45,725 nt of DNA from an uncultured Planctomycetaceae bacterium (GCA_946408825.1 CAMJTU010000033.1:1-45725), one strand, 5' to 3'; shown: positions 24,934 to 35,644, counted from the first letter of the stretch. The notes: generated by a model not told the origin, from the letters alone. Program-made: numbers and translations.

Positions 24934-27900
24934 ATGGATATTCAGGAATCTCTTGACGGAGTAAGCGATTTTTTTGGCGGTATCTCGCGCTGGTTCGAGA
25001 ATAAAGTAACCTCGATGTTCGGCTCGAGCAACGAGCGCGAACTCAAAAAAATCATGCCGCGCATTCAAGCGATCAACGACCTTGAGCCAAAGTATCAGGC
25101 CATGTCGGACGAGGATTTGCGCGGTCAGACGGCCTTTTTCCGCAAGAGACTCGCGGCGGGCGAGACGCTTGACGACCTGCTGCCGGAAGCGTTCGCGGTA
25201 TGCCGCGAGGCGAGCCGTAGAACGATTGGTTTGCGCCATTACGACGTCCAGCTCATCGGCGGCATTGCGCTTCACGAGGGTAAGATCGCCGAAATGATGA
25301 CGGGCGAAGGCAAGACGCTCGTCGCGACGCTCCCGGCGTATCTCAACGCGCTCGAAGGGAAGGGCGTTCACGTCGTGACCGTTAACGATTACCTCGCGCG
25401 GCGCGACATGGAATGGATGGGCCCGATCTACATGGCTCTCGGCATGACGGTCGGTTCGATTCAGAGCAATATGTCGACGACGGATCGTCAGTACGCGTAT
25501 TCCTGCGACGTCACCTACGGCACGAACAACGAGTACGGTTTCGACTATCTCCGCGACAATATGCGTTACGCGCGCCGCGGCGACGCGAATTTTCCCGCCG
25601 ACGTTCAGCAGTCTCAGGGACTCCTTCATTACGCGATCATCGACGAAGTCGACAATATTCTTATCGACGAAGCGCGAACGCCGCTCATTATCGCGGGGTC
25701 GTCGCGCGACGACGTTTCTAAATATCGCGCCGCCGACTCGATCGCGATTCAACTCAAAAAAGACGTCGATTTCACCGTCGACGAAAAGGACCATACGACG
25801 AACTTGACCGACGAAGGCGTTCGTCGCGCCGAGCATCTGGCGGGAGTCGAGAGCTTCTATACCGTCGGCAATATGCACTGGCCGCACTTGATCGACAACG
25901 CGCTGAAAGCGCATCATCTCTATAAGAAGGACGTGAACTACGTCATTAAAGACGGCGAGATCGTGATTGTCGACGATTTCACCGGTCGACTTATGGAAGG
26001 GCGCACGTGGAGCGACGGGCTCCATCAGGCCGTCGAAGCGAAAGAACACGTCGAAGTTAAGCAGGAAAACAGAACGCTTGCGACGATCACGCTGCAGAAC
26101 TTCTTCAAGCTCTACGATAAGATCGGGGGCATGACGGGAACCGCGATGACGGAAGCGAGCGAGTTTTGGAAAATCTACAAGCTCGACGTCCTCGCGATTC
26201 CGCCGAACCGACCCGTTCAACGTATCACAAAGCCCGACCTCATTTACAGGACGGAAAAAGAAAAATACCACGCGGTCGTCGACGAAATCGAACGCATCCA
26301 CAAGTGGGACTACCTTGAGTTCGTCGACGGCGCCGAAGCGTCGGGAACGCTCGGAAAAGAGTTTGACGACTACGTCGAGTTCACCGTCAAAGGCGAACGC
26401 GAAGTCGTAAAAGTTCCCCGCGATAAGATCAAGAGAATATGTCCTAAAGGACGTCCGATTCTCGTCGGCACGGTCTCGATTCAGAAGAGCGAGCTCATTT
26501 CGTCGATGCTCAACCGACGCGGAATTAAGCACCAGGTTTTGAACGCGAAGCCGGAAAACGTCGGACGCGAATCTGAAATCGTCGCGCAAGCAGGTCGTCT
26601 CAACGCCGTGACGATCGCGACGAACATGGCGGGACGCGGTACGGACATCATCCTGGGCGGCAACCCGGAGACGCTGGCGTGGTCGATCTTCCAGACGAAG
26701 TACCCCACGCGTCTTGACGTGCCGCAGGACGAATGGCGCGCGTGCGTCGAGGATATCGAAAAGCGCGAGCAGATGAAGGCGGAGGGCGAACTTGTCCGTT
26801 CTCTCGGCGGACTGTGCATTATCGGCACCGAGCGTCACGAAGCGCGCCGTATCGACCTCCAGCTCATCGGACGCTGCGGTCGTCAGGGCGACCCCGGCGA
26901 AGCGCGATTCTACCTCTCGCTTGAAGACGATTTGGTTCGTATTTTCGCGGGAGACTGGGTGAAAAACCTGCTTACGCGCCTCGGAATGGAGGACGGTCAA
27001 GCGATTGAAAGCCCGATGGTGACGCGGCGAATTGAAGGAGCGCAAAAGAAACGCGAAGAGTTCAACTTCGATATTCGTAAGAACCTCTTGGAATACGACG
27101 AAGTTATGGACATGCAGCGCAAGAGGGTTTATTCCTATCGTCAGCGCATCTTGGACGGCGGCAACACGAAAGATTTCGTCCTACAGATGATTGACGCGCA
27201 ACTCAAGCGTCATCTTGACGAATTTCTGCATCCGAACTACGGCGCGGAATCTTACGCGGCGTTCGCGTCGCGCCAACTCAACGTCGAGTTTGAGCCGAAG
27301 CAATTCATCGGTTCAAACGCGGGCGAGGCGGCGGAATACGCGATCGACCACGCTCGGCGAATGTCGGAAACGGTCGCGTTCGATCTCGTGGAAGAGAATC
27401 TCCCCGACGATTCCCCCGAAGAGGAATGGAACTGGCAGGCGCTCGCGAAGGCCGCGAACGCGCGGTGGCGTTGCAACATCAACGAACATGAACTTCGTAA
27501 GCTTGGCCGCGACCATATCGCGGAGTTCTTGATCGAACGCGCCAATCATTTTTGCGACAACACGGATCTGAGTTCCGGCGCGAAACTCCTTGAACTCAAT
27601 TACGGAATCCAAACGGCGTGCCGCTGGCTTCGCGATAAGTTTGGCGTCGTCGTCGCGCCGGAAGAGGCGGAAAACCTCGACCAGGCCGAGTTCAGAGCGT
27701 TGGCGCGCAAGAAAACGCTTGAAGGCTATGCCGAACGCGAGGCTCGATTCCCCGTGCTCGTCGGACTGACGCACTTCACGATCGTCGATCAGAACGGTCG
27801 TCGTTACGACCGCGAGGGCGTCGCGGACTGGGCTGCGCGGCGTCTTGGCGTCGAACTTTCCGTGGACGAGCTTCGTAACAAACAGCGACGCGAAATCGAA

Positions 27901-28704
27901 GAGACGCTGTTCCAATTCAGTCGCGAAGCGGCGAAGCTTTCCGAGCCGTATTACGCGACGATGCGCGAGAAACTCGCGAAACTCTTCGAAGAAGAAGAAG
28001 TCGACGTCGACTTGATTCGCGCCAAACGGGAAGAGAAAATCCGCCGCAACGACCGCATTACGTCGAGCGACGTCCGTAAAATCAGCAGGACCTCTTCCGC
28101 TCTCGCCGATCTTTGCGAATGGCTCAATTCCGAACTGAACCAGAAGCTGACGGTCGAAGAGCTTTCCGAATGGGACGTCTTGCTTCTCGAGAACCGCGTC
28201 GAATCGATCATTGAGAACAAGTTCAACCCGGAGATGCGCAAGGTCGAGCGGTCGCTTATCCTGGGCATTCTCGACTCGGCGTGGAAAGAGCACCTTCAGG
28301 TCATGGACCACCTGAAATCGAGCGTGAGTTTCCGCGGCTATGCGCAGGTCGATCCGAAAGTCGAGTACAAGCGCGAAGGCATGCGTATCTTTGACGCGAT
28401 GTGGGACGCCGTTTTCGAACGCGTTACAGACTACGTTTATCGCGTCGAGCAGCTCGACGAGAACTTCATCGGCTCCACATGGTCGGAAGCGGACCGCGCC
28501 GGCGCCGCGCAGCGTCCTCAGCCCCAACAGTCTGTTTCGCCGGAAGTCGATCAAACGCGTCAAAGTCAAGACGACGCGATTGAGGCGAGCAAAGACCATA
28601 AGGTCGAGACGTTCCGTCGCAAATCTCCGAAGGTCGGTCGCAACGATCCCTGTCCTTGCGGAAGCGGGAAGAAGTATAAGAACTGCTGCGGCAAAGGAAA
28701 GTAA
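24934..28704 (+). CDS. secA: Preprotein translocase ATPase SecA, long form
   Basis: SecA drives ATP-dependent export of unfolded proteins through SecYEG at the inner membrane. The 1,256 residues exceed the usual 830-900. The DEAD motor is clear: Walker A MTGEGKT (Lys127), DEVDNILIDEARTPLII (Walker B), TGTAMTEASEF, NMAGRGTDIILGG, then GGLCIIGTERHEARRIDLQLIGRCGRQGD. The helical scaffold ends with LDSAWKEHLQVMDHLKSSVSFRGYAQ. Extra length lies before that block, about residues 830-1090, where charged helical material (PEEEWNWQALAKAANARW, a YDREGVADWAARRLGVELS element) is inserted. The C-terminus carries the zinc-binding SEC-C motif CPCGSGKKYKNCC (Cys1240, 1242, 1251, 1252), which binds SecB or ribosomes in other bacteria. 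It has its own promoter and terminator. Confidence 0.96.
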   Translation: MDIQESLDGVSDFFGGISRWFENKVTSMFGSSNERELKKIMPRIQAINDLEPKYQAMSDEDLRGQTAFFRKRLAAGETLDDLLPEAFAVCREASRRTIGLRHYDVQLIGGIALHEGKIAEMMTGEGKTLVATLPAYLNALEGKGVHVVTVNDYLARRDMEWMGPIYMALGMTVGSIQSNMSTTDRQYAYSCDVTYGTNNEYGFDYLRDNMRYARRGDANFPADVQQSQGLLHYAIIDEVDNILIDEARTPLIIAGSSRDDVSKYRAADSIAIQLKKDVDFTVDEKDHTTNLTDEGVRRAEHLAGVESFYTVGNMHWPHLIDNALKAHHLYKKDVNYVIKDGEIVIVDDFTGRLMEGRTWSDGLHQAVEAKEHVEVKQENRTLATITLQNFFKLYDKIGGMTGTAMTEASEFWKIYKLDVLAIPPNRPVQRITKPDLIYRTEKEKYHAVVDEIERIHKWDYLEFVDGAEASGTLGKEFDDYVEFTVKGEREVVKVPRDKIKRICPKGRPILVGTVSIQKSELISSMLNRRGIKHQVLNAKPENVGRESEIVAQAGRLNAVTIATNMAGRGTDIILGGNPETLAWSIFQTKYPTRLDVPQDEWRACVEDIEKREQMKAEGELVRSLGGLCIIGTERHEARRIDLQLIGRCGRQGDPGEARFYLSLEDDLVRIFAGDWVKNLLTRLGMEDGQAIESPMVTRRIEGAQKKREEFNFDIRKNLLEYDEVMDMQRKRVYSYRQRILDGGNTKDFVLQMIDAQLKRHLDEFLHPNYGAESYAAFASRQLNVEFEPKQFIGSNAGEAAEYAIDHARRMSETVAFDLVEENLPDDSPEEEWNWQALAKAANARWRCNINEHELRKLGRDHIAEFLIERANHFCDNTDLSSGAKLLELNYGIQTACRWLRDKFGVVVAPEEAENLDQAEFRALARKKTLEGYAEREARFPVLVGLTHFTIVDQNGRRYDREGVADWAARRLGVELSVDELRNKQRREIEETLFQFSREAAKLSEPYYATMREKLAKLFEEEEVDVDLIRAKREEKIRRNDRITSSDVRKISRTSSALADLCEWLNSELNQKLTVEELSEWDVLLLENRVESIIENKFNPEMRKVERSLILGILDSAWKEHLQVMDHLKSSVSFRGYAQVDPKVEYKREGMRIFDAMWDAVFERVTDYVYRVEQLDENFIGSTWSEADRAGAAQRPQPQQSVSPEVDQTRQSQDDAIEASKDHKVETFRRKSPKVGRNDPCPCGSGKKYKNCCGKGK

Positions 28705-28731
28705 ACCTTAAGGTCGCCGCGGAAGAAAACT

Positions 28732-28770
28732 AAGAGCGACGTGGAGTTTTTCACGCCGCTCTTTTGTTTT
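28732..28770 (+). terminator. secA: Rho-independent terminator of secA
   Basis: AAGAGCGACGTG pairs with CACGCCGCTCTT (one mismatch, 8-nt loop) and is followed by TTGTTTT, 28 bp after the secA stop. Confidence 0.8.
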
Positions 28771-28869
28771 GCGCGGAACGCTTGCCGGTAAAGCGACCGC
28801 ATGGGGACGGAGTTGGCATAAGACGCGAAAAAATGGGCGTTTTTGCCCCTTAGAACGCGGCGTCCGACG

Positions 28870-28897
28870 TTGTAAATCGGCGGAAATGCGATATAAT
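28870..28897 (+). promoter_or_regulatory. gyrA: Sigma70-type promoter of gyrA
   Basis: TTGTAA at 28870-28875, a 16-bp spacer and a perfect TATAAT at 28892-28897. AGGAG follows at 28901-28905 but is too far from either candidate start to act as their ribosome binding site. Confidence 0.6.
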
Positions 28898-29029
28898 TTG
28901 AGGAGACTGCGTTAAAACTCAAATCAGACGCGTTTGACGCGACGTCCACGAACTTTGGACGCGCGGATTCCGTATGACGCGACGGCTCGTTCTTACGCGT
29001 CCGACCTTGTAACAGAAAGCGAATCTACC

Positions 29030-32000
29030 GTGGCAGACGACGAAAAATTCGACGGCTCTGACGACGCCTCTCAGGAACGACCGGAAGACGGCGCGAACGA
29101 AAACGAGTCCGACTTCTCGACGGACGATTCTGGCGAAATTGGCGCCAACAATAGAGTTTCCGAGCATCTCAAGCCGCATTACAACAAAGACGGACAGCTC
29201 ATTCTTCCGGACGGTACGAATCTTATCCAGACGTCGATTCAAGACGAACTGAAAGCGAGCTACCTGACGTATTCGATGAGCGTTATCGTGAGCCGCGCGA
29301 TTCCCGACGTTCGCGACGGTCTTAAACCGTCTCAGCGCCGTATTCTCGTCGCGATGAACGACCTCAATTTAGGTCCTCATTCTCAGCGCGTGAAGTGCGC
29401 GAAGATTTCCGGCGACGCGTCGGGCAACTACCATCCGCACGGCGAAGCGATTATCTACCCGACGCTCGTTCGTATGGCGCAGGACTGGAACATGCGCCAT
29501 GTCCTCGTCGACAAACAGGGGAACTTCGGTTCAATCGCGGGGTTGCCTCCCGCGGCGATGCGTTATACGGAAGCGCGTCTTTCCGGGTTTGCCGTGGCGA
29601 TGCTCGAAGACCTCAATCTCGACACGGTCGACTTCATGCCGACCTACGACGAGACGCGCATGGAGCCGGTCGTGTTGCCGTCGAAGGCGCCGAACCTGCT
29701 CGTCAACGGCGCGAACGGCATCGCGGTCGGCATGGCGACGAGCATTCCTCCGCATAACCTCGGCGAAATCTGCGACGCCGCCGTCGCCGTCATCGACAAT
29801 CCCGACGTTACGATTCAAGAGCTTATGCGAATCTGCCCCGGTCCGGACTTCCCGACGGGCGGCGTGATTTGCGGCGCGCGCGGGATTCGTCGCGGGTACA
29901 TGACGGGGCGCGGCAACATCGTCGTTCGCGCTCGAACGCGCATCGAACACAATCAAAAGAGCAAACGCGCGAGAATTATCGTTTCGGAAATTCCTTACCA
30001 GCAGGCGCGCGACCGCATCGAAGAAAAAATCGCGGAGGCGATTTCCGAGGGACGCGTCGGCGGCGTTTCGACGATTCGAAACGAGTCTGACCTTAAGGAG
30101 CCGGTGCGCCTCGTCTTGGAACTCAAGAAGGACGCGGATCCGAACGTCGTTTTGAATCAGCTCTATACGTATACGCCGCTCCAATCGGGCTTTTCGATTA
30201 TTCTCCTCGCGCTCGTCGACGGACGTCCTCGCGTTATGACGTTCAAGGAGATGATCGTCGAATTCTTGCGTCACCGTCGAAGCGTGATACGCCGTCGGAC
30301 GAACTTCCTGCTCAATCGCGCGATTCGCCGTCAGCATACGGTCGAAGGATTGCTCATCGCGCACGCGAATATCGACGAGGTCATTCGAACGATTCGAACG
30401 TCGCCCGACCAGGCGACCGCGAAGGTTCGCCTCATGCAGATCCAATGTCCGGCGGCGCTTTTGGAGCGCGCGCTCGGCGCGGGATTCGCGTCGTTTACCG
30501 AGTCTCGCGGCTTCAAAGAGAGCTACACGCTCACGCCGGTTCAAGCGGACGCGATTCTGCGCATGACGCTTGGTCAACTCGTGAATCTGGAACAGCAGAA
30601 GCTCGCCGACGAGTACAATTCGCTCCTCGACGAAATCGCCGAATATCGCCGTATTCTTTCAGACGAAAGCAATATTCTCGCGATCGTTCGCGACGATCTG
30701 CTCGACGTTAAAAAGAAGTTTGCCGATAAGCGGCGAACCGAGATTATCCAAGAAGAGATTATCGACGTCGACGACGAAGACCTTATCGAAGAGGAGACGA
30801 TGGTCGTCTCGATTACGAAGGACGGCTATATCAAGCGCACTTCTCTCGACGAGTACAAGGCGCAACGGCGCGGCGGACTCGGCGTTAAAGGCGCGAAGGT
30901 CGCGGAAGAAGACCCCGTGCGCCACCTCTTTGTAACGAGCACGCACAATTACCTCATGTTCTTTACGAACAGAGGACGCGCATACTGGCAGAAGGTTTAC
31001 GGCGTTCCGCTCTCTTCTCGCGACGGCAAAGGACGCAACATCGTCAACCTGCTGAGTCTCGAAGAAGGGGAAGAAATCGCCAGCTGTCTCGCGATTCGCG
31101 ATTTCAACCAGCCGGACGCGTTCTTGGTCATGGCGACGCGCGACGGCCTCGTGAAGAAGACTGCGCTCGAAGCGTATAGCCGCCCGCGCAAGAGAGGAAT
31201 CGTCGCGATTCGGCTTCGCGGCGAAGAGATCGTCGACGCCCAGCAGGAAGACGGCGACGTTTTGGACGGCGGCGTTTCGGAACAGAACGTCGTGGAACAG
31301 ACCGACGACGCCGAACGTCTTAATCCGAAAGACGCGCTCGTGGCGGTCGACGTATGTCGGCCGGGCGACGAGATTATGCTCACGACGGCGTCGGGGCGGA
31401 CGATTCGGTTCCGTCAGTCGGACGTTCGCGCGGCGGGCCGCGCCTCTTCCGGCGTTCGCGGCGTTCGACTGCGAGCGGACGACGTCGTCGTCGGCATGAC
31501 GATTGCGGACGAGAAGTCGTATCTTCTCGCCGTCTCCGAAAACGGCTTTGGCAAGCGCACCCTGATCGGGCCTAACGCGCCCCTCGGCGCGCCGGAAGAC
31601 GAAGACGCGGCAGACGACTCCGCCGTTCCGGACGACGGAACGACGCTCGACGACGACGCGATCGTCAAGCCGTATCCGACGAAACGACGCGGCGGCGTCG
31701 GCGTCTTGGACATGAAGACGTCGAACCGCAACGGACGCGTCGTCGCGGCGCTCCGCGTCGAGGACGGCGACGAGATCATGACGATTACGAAGTTCGGCAT
31801 GATTCAGCGTTTTTCGATCGACGGCGTTCGCGCGACCGGGCGCAACACGCAGGGCGTGCGCCTCATGAAGCTTCGCAAAGACGACTGCGTCGCGGCGGTC
31901 AACCGCATCCCGAACGAGGAGATCGACACGACGGTTCGCGAATCCGCGGGCGTTTCGGTGAACGACGCCTCTGAACCGCTTGAAGATCAGACGACTCCGT

Positions 32001-32032
32001 CCGTCGAAGAGAGCGGCGACGAGCTTGAATGA
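29030..32032 (+). CDS. gyrA: DNA gyrase subunit A
   Basis: GyrA carries the DNA cleavage-rejoining and wrapping functions of gyrase. I start it at GTG 29030 (1,000 residues); the frame stays open to a TTG at 28934 and neither start has a strong ribosome site. After an acidic leader come the breakage-reunion domain ([21 protein letters not shown]), the catalytic [10 protein letters not shown] (Tyr179) and a coiled coil. The C-terminal wrapping domain has the GyrA-box QRRGGLG at about 612, which favours gyrase over topoisomerase IV. The quinolone region reads [11 protein letters not shown]: the positions equal to E. coli Ser83 and Asp87 are Ala140 and Pro144. The wrapping domain carries acidic insertions ([19 protein letters not shown]) and a long acidic tail. 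No gyrB is adjacent. Confidence 0.92.
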   Translation: MADDEKFDGSDDASQERPEDGANENESDFSTDDSGEIGANNRVSEHLKPHYNKDGQLILPDGTNLIQTSIQDELKASYLTYSMSVIVSRAIPDVRDGLKPSQRRILVAMNDLNLGPHSQRVKCAKISGDASGNYHPHGEAIIYPTLVRMAQDWNMRHVLVDKQGNFGSIAGLPPAAMRYTEARLSGFAVAMLEDLNLDTVDFMPTYDETRMEPVVLPSKAPNLLVNGANGIAVGMATSIPPHNLGEICDAAVAVIDNPDVTIQELMRICPGPDFPTGGVICGARGIRRGYMTGRGNIVVRARTRIEHNQKSKRARIIVSEIPYQQARDRIEEKIAEAISEGRVGGVSTIRNESDLKEPVRLVLELKKDADPNVVLNQLYTYTPLQSGFSIILLALVDGRPRVMTFKEMIVEFLRHRRSVIRRRTNFLLNRAIRRQHTVEGLLIAHANIDEVIRTIRTSPDQATAKVRLMQIQCPAALLERALGAGFASFTESRGFKESYTLTPVQADAILRMTLGQLVNLEQQKLADEYNSLLDEIAEYRRILSDESNILAIVRDDLLDVKKKFADKRRTEIIQEEIIDVDDEDLIEEETMVVSITKDGYIKRTSLDEYKAQRRGGLGVKGAKVAEEDPVRHLFVTSTHNYLMFFTNRGRAYWQKVYGVPLSSRDGKGRNIVNLLSLEEGEEIASCLAIRDFNQPDAFLVMATRDGLVKKTALEAYSRPRKRGIVAIRLRGEEIVDAQQEDGDVLDGGVSEQNVVEQTDDAERLNPKDALVAVDVCRPGDEIMLTTASGRTIRFRQSDVRAAGRASSGVRGVRLRADDVVVGMTIADEKSYLLAVSENGFGKRTLIGPNAPLGAPEDEDAADDSAVPDDGTTLDDDAIVKPYPTKRRGGVGVLDMKTSNRNGRVVAALRVEDGDEIMTITKFGMIQRFSIDGVRATGRNTQGVRLMKLRKDDCVAAVNRIPNEEIDTTVRESAGVSVNDASEPLEDQTTPSVEESGDELE

Positions 32033-32043
32033 TTTTAACGCGC

Positions 32044-32071
32044 GCGGCGTTTCGAGGCCTCGAGACGCCGC
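32044..32071 (+). terminator. Hairpin after gyrA
   Basis: A 28-bp near-perfect palindrome centred on TCGAGGCCTCGA begins 11 bp after the gyrA stop, with a single internal mismatch. It lacks an immediate U tract, so it may be a weak terminator or an RNA 3' end stabiliser. Confidence 0.5.
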
Positions 32072-32181
32072 CGCGACGAATTGATTTTTAACGCGTGCGA
32101 TAGGACGCGGAATCGTTATTATTTTTTTAGGACGCGTCAGGGCGTTTGCACAAGCTTGACCCGGCGCGGAAGGCGTTTGAT

Positions 32182-33633
32182 ATGAGTCTTTGGAAAATCG
32201 CTTGGAAAAGCATCCAGCATCGTTCGCTAGCCTCGTCGCTGACGGCGCTTTCCATGGCGCTCGGCGTCGCGCTCGTCGTGACGGTTCTCGTGATCAACGG
32301 GGTCGTCGGCAAGTCGTTCCAGCAGGGCGCGCAGGGATACGACCTTATCGTCGGCGCTAAGGGGAGCAAGCTTCAGCTCGTTTTGAGTTCCGTTTTCTAC
32401 AACCAGGATCCGGTCGGTCTCATTCCTTACGACTACTATACGCTTTTGAGTTCGTCGCGATATTCCGCCGAAGTCAAAACGGCGATTCCGATCGCGCGCG
32501 GCGATAATTATCAGGGCGCTCCCGTCGTCGCGACGACCCCGGAGTATTTCCGATCCGTCACGACGTCCGAAGGCAAGCCGTACACGCTTCGCACGGGCGA
32601 GTTCTTTAAGAACGCGGACACGTACGGAGCCGTCGTCGGGTATAACGTCGCAAAGAAGAACAAGCTCCAGCTTGGCGACGAGATCCGCTTCGGTCATACC
32701 GGCTCGACGCGCGACGACGATCTTCACGAGCCGTTCAAAGTCGTCGGTATTCTGAACCATACGGGCAGCCCGAACGACCGCGCCGTTTTTGTCAACCTTG
32801 AAGGGTTCTACGAACAGCACGAGCACGCGACGACGTCGGAGACGGTCGACTATTCGCTTCGCGACGAAGAACTGGCGAAGAAACGCGCGGAACTCGGAAT
32901 CGCCGACCCGACCGCCGAACTCCACGAAGGGGAGGAAGGCGAGGAGGGCGCCGGCCACGAACATGGAGACCACAAGCGTCGTCTGACCGCGATTCTGGTC
33001 ATTACGAAGGACAAAGAAGTCGGCGTCGCCGCGAAGAAAGAACAAATCGACGCCGTCACGACCATGCCGGGCGTCGAAGTCGCGGAATCGGATATCGTGA
33101 CGCCGGACCGCGTCGCGGTCGTCGACACGGCGGTTACGGCGCTCCCCGCGAAGATCGAGGGCGAGCTGCTCGAAGCGCAGGCGGTCGCGCCCGTTCAGGA
33201 AATCGCCGCGTTCTTCCAAGACGTCATCGGCAATATTCAGAGCGTTTTGATTATTTTCGCGATCCAAGTCGTCATCGTCGCGGGCGTCGGAATGATGGTG
33301 AGTATTTACAACTCGATGAACGAGCGCCGTCAGGAAATCGCGATCATGCGCGCGCTCGGCGCGCGGCGTTCGACGGTCATGTCGATCATTCTTTTGGAGT
33401 CGATTCTCCTTTCGCTCGGCGGCGGCGCGCTCGGCGCGCTCTTAGGGCACTTGGCGATCGGCGCGCTAGCGCCCCTCATCATGTCGTACGCCAACGTTAT
33501 GGTGCGTCCTTGGAACTTCCAGCTTGCCGAGCTGATTCTGATTCCGGGATTGGCGATTCTGGCGTCTGTCGTCGGGTATCTTCCGGCGGTCGTCGCATAC
33601 CGAACCGACGTCGCGCAGTCGTTGCAGACCTGA
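32182..33633 (+). CDS. MacB/FtsX-type ABC transporter permease with His/Glu-rich loop
   Basis: A 483-residue permease from the ATG at 32182, chosen for GGAAGG at 32168-32173. It has the type VII ABC (MacB/FtsX/LolE) topology: one membrane segment near residues 20-45 (LSMALGVALVVTVLVI), a large exported domain, then three C-terminal segments starting at about 350, with the FtsX signature NERRQEIAIMRALGARRSTV between the first two. Such permeases use ATP to move lipoproteins, peptides or metals, or to transmit mechanical signals, and need a separate ATPase, which is not adjacent here. The exported domain contains an acidic His-rich segment (HEGEEGEEGAGHEHGDHKRR, about 247-268) that suggests metal binding. 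The next gene encodes a DUF3299-like protein. Confidence 0.85.
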   Translation: MSLWKIAWKSIQHRSLASSLTALSMALGVALVVTVLVINGVVGKSFQQGAQGYDLIVGAKGSKLQLVLSSVFYNQDPVGLIPYDYYTLLSSSRYSAEVKTAIPIARGDNYQGAPVVATTPEYFRSVTTSEGKPYTLRTGEFFKNADTYGAVVGYNVAKKNKLQLGDEIRFGHTGSTRDDDLHEPFKVVGILNHTGSPNDRAVFVNLEGFYEQHEHATTSETVDYSLRDEELAKKRAELGIADPTAELHEGEEGEEGAGHEHGDHKRRLTAILVITKDKEVGVAAKKEQIDAVTTMPGVEVAESDIVTPDRVAVVDTAVTALPAKIEGELLEAQAVAPVQEIAAFFQDVIGNIQSVLIIFAIQVVIVAGVGMMVSIYNSMNERRQEIAIMRALGARRSTVMSIILLESILLSLGGGALGALLGHLAIGALAPLIMSYANVMVRPWNFQLAELILIPGLAILASVVGYLPAVVAYRTDVAQSLQT

Positions 33634-33660
33634 TTCTGAACGTCGCGTATACCGTCGTCG

Positions 33661-33683
33661 CGCCGACCGGTCGTCGGTCGGCG
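33661..33683 (+). terminator. Hairpin between permease and DUF3299-like gene
   Basis: CGCCGACCG (33661-33669) pairs perfectly with CGGTCGGCG (33675-33683) over a 5-nt loop. No U tract follows, so it may only attenuate transcription between the two genes. Confidence 0.4.
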
Positions 33684-33721
33684 CGTCCTTTCCGAAGATC
33701 GTTTGATTTCAGGAACTAGGC

Positions 33722-34417
33722 ATGGCTAAGGTGATCTTTGACGACGCGCTAAAAGGCGCGTACTCAGACATTAACGTCGATCAGCAGAGGGAAGAGACCG
33801 TCGATTACAAGCAGGTCACGACGCTTGGCGTCGAGTCGCTTGTCGCCGCGGTTTTCGGCGTTCTCGGGTTCTTTTGGGCCCCGTTTATTCTCGCGTCCGT
33901 TCTTGGACTTGCCCTCGGTTTTCTAGCGCATCGCAAGATTATGAAGGCGCCGGAAGAAATATCCGGCGGCGCGATGACGACGGTCGCCATGAGTTTGAGC
34001 GGCGTTCTGCTCGTCGCGTCCCTTGCGTGGCAGGTCTATTCGTACTACGTCTCCGCGCCTCCGGGGTATCAGATTCTTCCGTTCGACAATATGGCGTTGA
34101 CGAAGGACGGCGACGTCGCGGACGATATCGCCGCGCTCGACGGACACAAGGTCTATATCGAAGGGTATATGTATCCGACGAAACAGCACGCGGGAATCGA
34201 GGCCTTCACGCTGGTGCGTACTCTCGGAAATTGTCAATACTGTTCCCCGGGCACGAACCCCGCCGACATGATCGCGGTGCAAATGGAGCGAGGTCAGTCC
34301 GTCAAATATAAAGCGAATAAACTCGTCGCGGTCGGCGGCGTCCTGACGGTCAATCCGAACTGGCGCGATCAACCGGGAACGATTCCCTATTCCATTAAGG
34401 CGAGCGTCTTCCGTTGA
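33722..34417 (+). CDS. Membrane protein with DUF3299-like C-terminal domain
   Basis: A 231-residue protein with AGGA about 8 bp before the ATG. Two hydrophobic segments near residues 45-72 and 85-112 form a DUF4190-like hairpin. The remainder resembles DUF3299: [45 protein letters not shown] (two Cys, C-x2-C) and [13 protein letters not shown]3299 proteins are exported or membrane proteins of unknown function, often encoded beside MacB/FtsX permeases. The spacing of 88 bp and same strand suggest co-transcription with the permease, with only a hairpin (33661-33683) between. A metal-handling partnership is inference. Confidence 0.7.
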   Translation: MAKVIFDDALKGAYSDINVDQQREETVDYKQVTTLGVESLVAAVFGVLGFFWAPFILASVLGLALGFLAHRKIMKAPEEISGGAMTTVAMSLSGVLLVASLAWQVYSYYVSAPPGYQILPFDNMALTKDGDVADDIAALDGHKVYIEGYMYPTKQHAGIEAFTLVRTLGNCQYCSPGTNPADMIAVQMERGQSVKYKANKLVAVGGVLTVNPNWRDQPGTIPYSIKASVFR

Positions 34418-34427
34418 CGCTGTTTTT

Positions 34428-34456
34428 GCGCGAGTTGAAGTCGTTTCGGCTCGCGC
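34428..34456 (+). terminator. Hairpin between DUF3299-like gene and isocitrate dehydrogenase
   Basis: GCGCGAG (34428-34434) pairs with CTCGCGC (34450-34456) over a 15-nt loop. No T run follows, so its termination role is uncertain. Confidence 0.3.
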
Positions 34457-34514
34457 GGCGCGGACGGCGACGTTCATCATTTCAAAAAAGAGAAAAATAA
34501 CAAGAGGTTGTGTA

Positions 34515-35609
34515 ATGGCTTATGACGTTACGTTGATAACGGGCGACGGAACCGGACCTGAACTCGCGGAAGCGACGCGCAAGTGCGTCGACGCGACGGG
34601 CGTTAAGATTAACTGGGACGTTCAGGAAGCGGGCGTCGACGTCATGGAACGCACGGGCAATCCCCTGCCGCCGGCGGTTCTTGAGAGCGTTCGTCGCAAT
34701 CGCGTCGCGCTTAAGGCGCCGATTACGACGCCGGTTGGGACGGGGTTCCGCAGCATCAACGTGCATCTTCGCCAAGAGTTTGACCTTTTTGCGTGCGTTC
34801 GTCCGTGCAAGTATTATCCCGGCGTTCGTTCGTATTTCAGCTCCGTTCCGGTCGATCTCGTGATTTTCCGCGAGAACACGGAAGACCTGTACTCCGGAGT
34901 CGAGTTTGAACGCGGCGCGGACGCGACGAAGGATTTGATCGAGACGGTCAACCGCCTCACGACGGGGCGCGGAATCGCGACGGGCTACGAGGAAACGGGC
35001 GTTTCGATCAAACCGATCAGCGTTTCGCGGTCGGATCGTCTGATTCGCGCGGCGTTCCAGTACGCGGTCGACAATAACCGCAAGAAGGTCACGGTCGTCC
35101 ACAAGGCGAACATTATGAAGTTCTCCGACGGTCTCTGGCTCGAGACGGCGCGGAACGTCGCGAAGGATTTCCCGCAGATCGAATTCGACGAGCGCATCGT
35201 CGACAACATGTGCATGCAGCTCGTTCAGAAACCGGAGCTTTACGACGTCGTGGCGCTCCCGAACCTTTACGGCGACATCTTGAGCGACCTCTGCGCGGGA
35301 CTCGTCGGCGGTCTTGGCGTCGCGCCGGGCGCGAACATCGGTTACGACTGCGCTGTTTTCGAAGCGACGCACGGTTCCGCGCCGAAATATAAGGGGCTCA
35401 ATAAGGTCAACCCCGTCGCGCTGATTCTTTCCGCCGTTCTCATGCTGCGTCACCTCAAGGAGACGGACGCCGCCGATCGTCTTGAAAACGCGGTCGCCGC
35501 CGTTATCCGCGAAGGAAAAGACGTGACCTACGACCTGAAAGCGGATCGAAACGATCCGACCGCCGTCGGCACCCAGGAAATGGCCGACGCGATTTGTCGG
35601 AAACTGTAA
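34515..35609 (+). CDS. NAD-type isocitrate dehydrogenase family (isocitrate/isopropylmalate)
   Basis: A 364-residue decarboxylating dehydrogenase of the beta-hydroxyacid family; ATG with AGAGG 7 bp upstream. [10 protein letters not shown] at 8-17 opens the domain. [14 protein letters not shown] carries the substrate-binding block typical of NAD-isocitrate dehydrogenases (mitochondrial IDH3-like) rather than leucine-pathway enzymes. [15 protein letters not shown] contains the catalytic Lys, and [17 protein letters not shown] has the metal-binding Asp cluster. ATHGSAPKY is the cofactor-binding loop. The predicted role is oxidation of isocitrate to 2-oxoglutarate in the TCA cycle in the cytoplasm. 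Isopropylmalate or homoisocitrate cannot be fully excluded. No other TCA gene is adjacent. Confidence 0.88.
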   Translation: MAYDVTLITGDGTGPELAEATRKCVDATGVKINWDVQEAGVDVMERTGNPLPPAVLESVRRNRVALKAPITTPVGTGFRSINVHLRQEFDLFACVRPCKYYPGVRSYFSSVPVDLVIFRENTEDLYSGVEFERGADATKDLIETVNRLTTGRGIATGYEETGVSIKPISVSRSDRLIRAAFQYAVDNNRKKVTVVHKANIMKFSDGLWLETARNVAKDFPQIEFDERIVDNMCMQLVQKPELYDVVALPNLYGDILSDLCAGLVGGLGVAPGANIGYDCAVFEATHGSAPKYKGLNKVNPVALILSAVLMLRHLKETDAADRLENAVAAVIREGKDVTYDLKADRNDPTAVGTQEMADAICRKL

Positions 35610-35644
35610 GTCTTTTCCAAGACTTTATTTAGCCTCTTAAGATG

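Noticed and set aside
28934..29029. TTG start giving gyrA 32 more residues
   Set aside because: Not excluded, but the extra residues have no GyrA similarity and the TTG lacks a ribosome site; I kept GTG 29030 as the working start.
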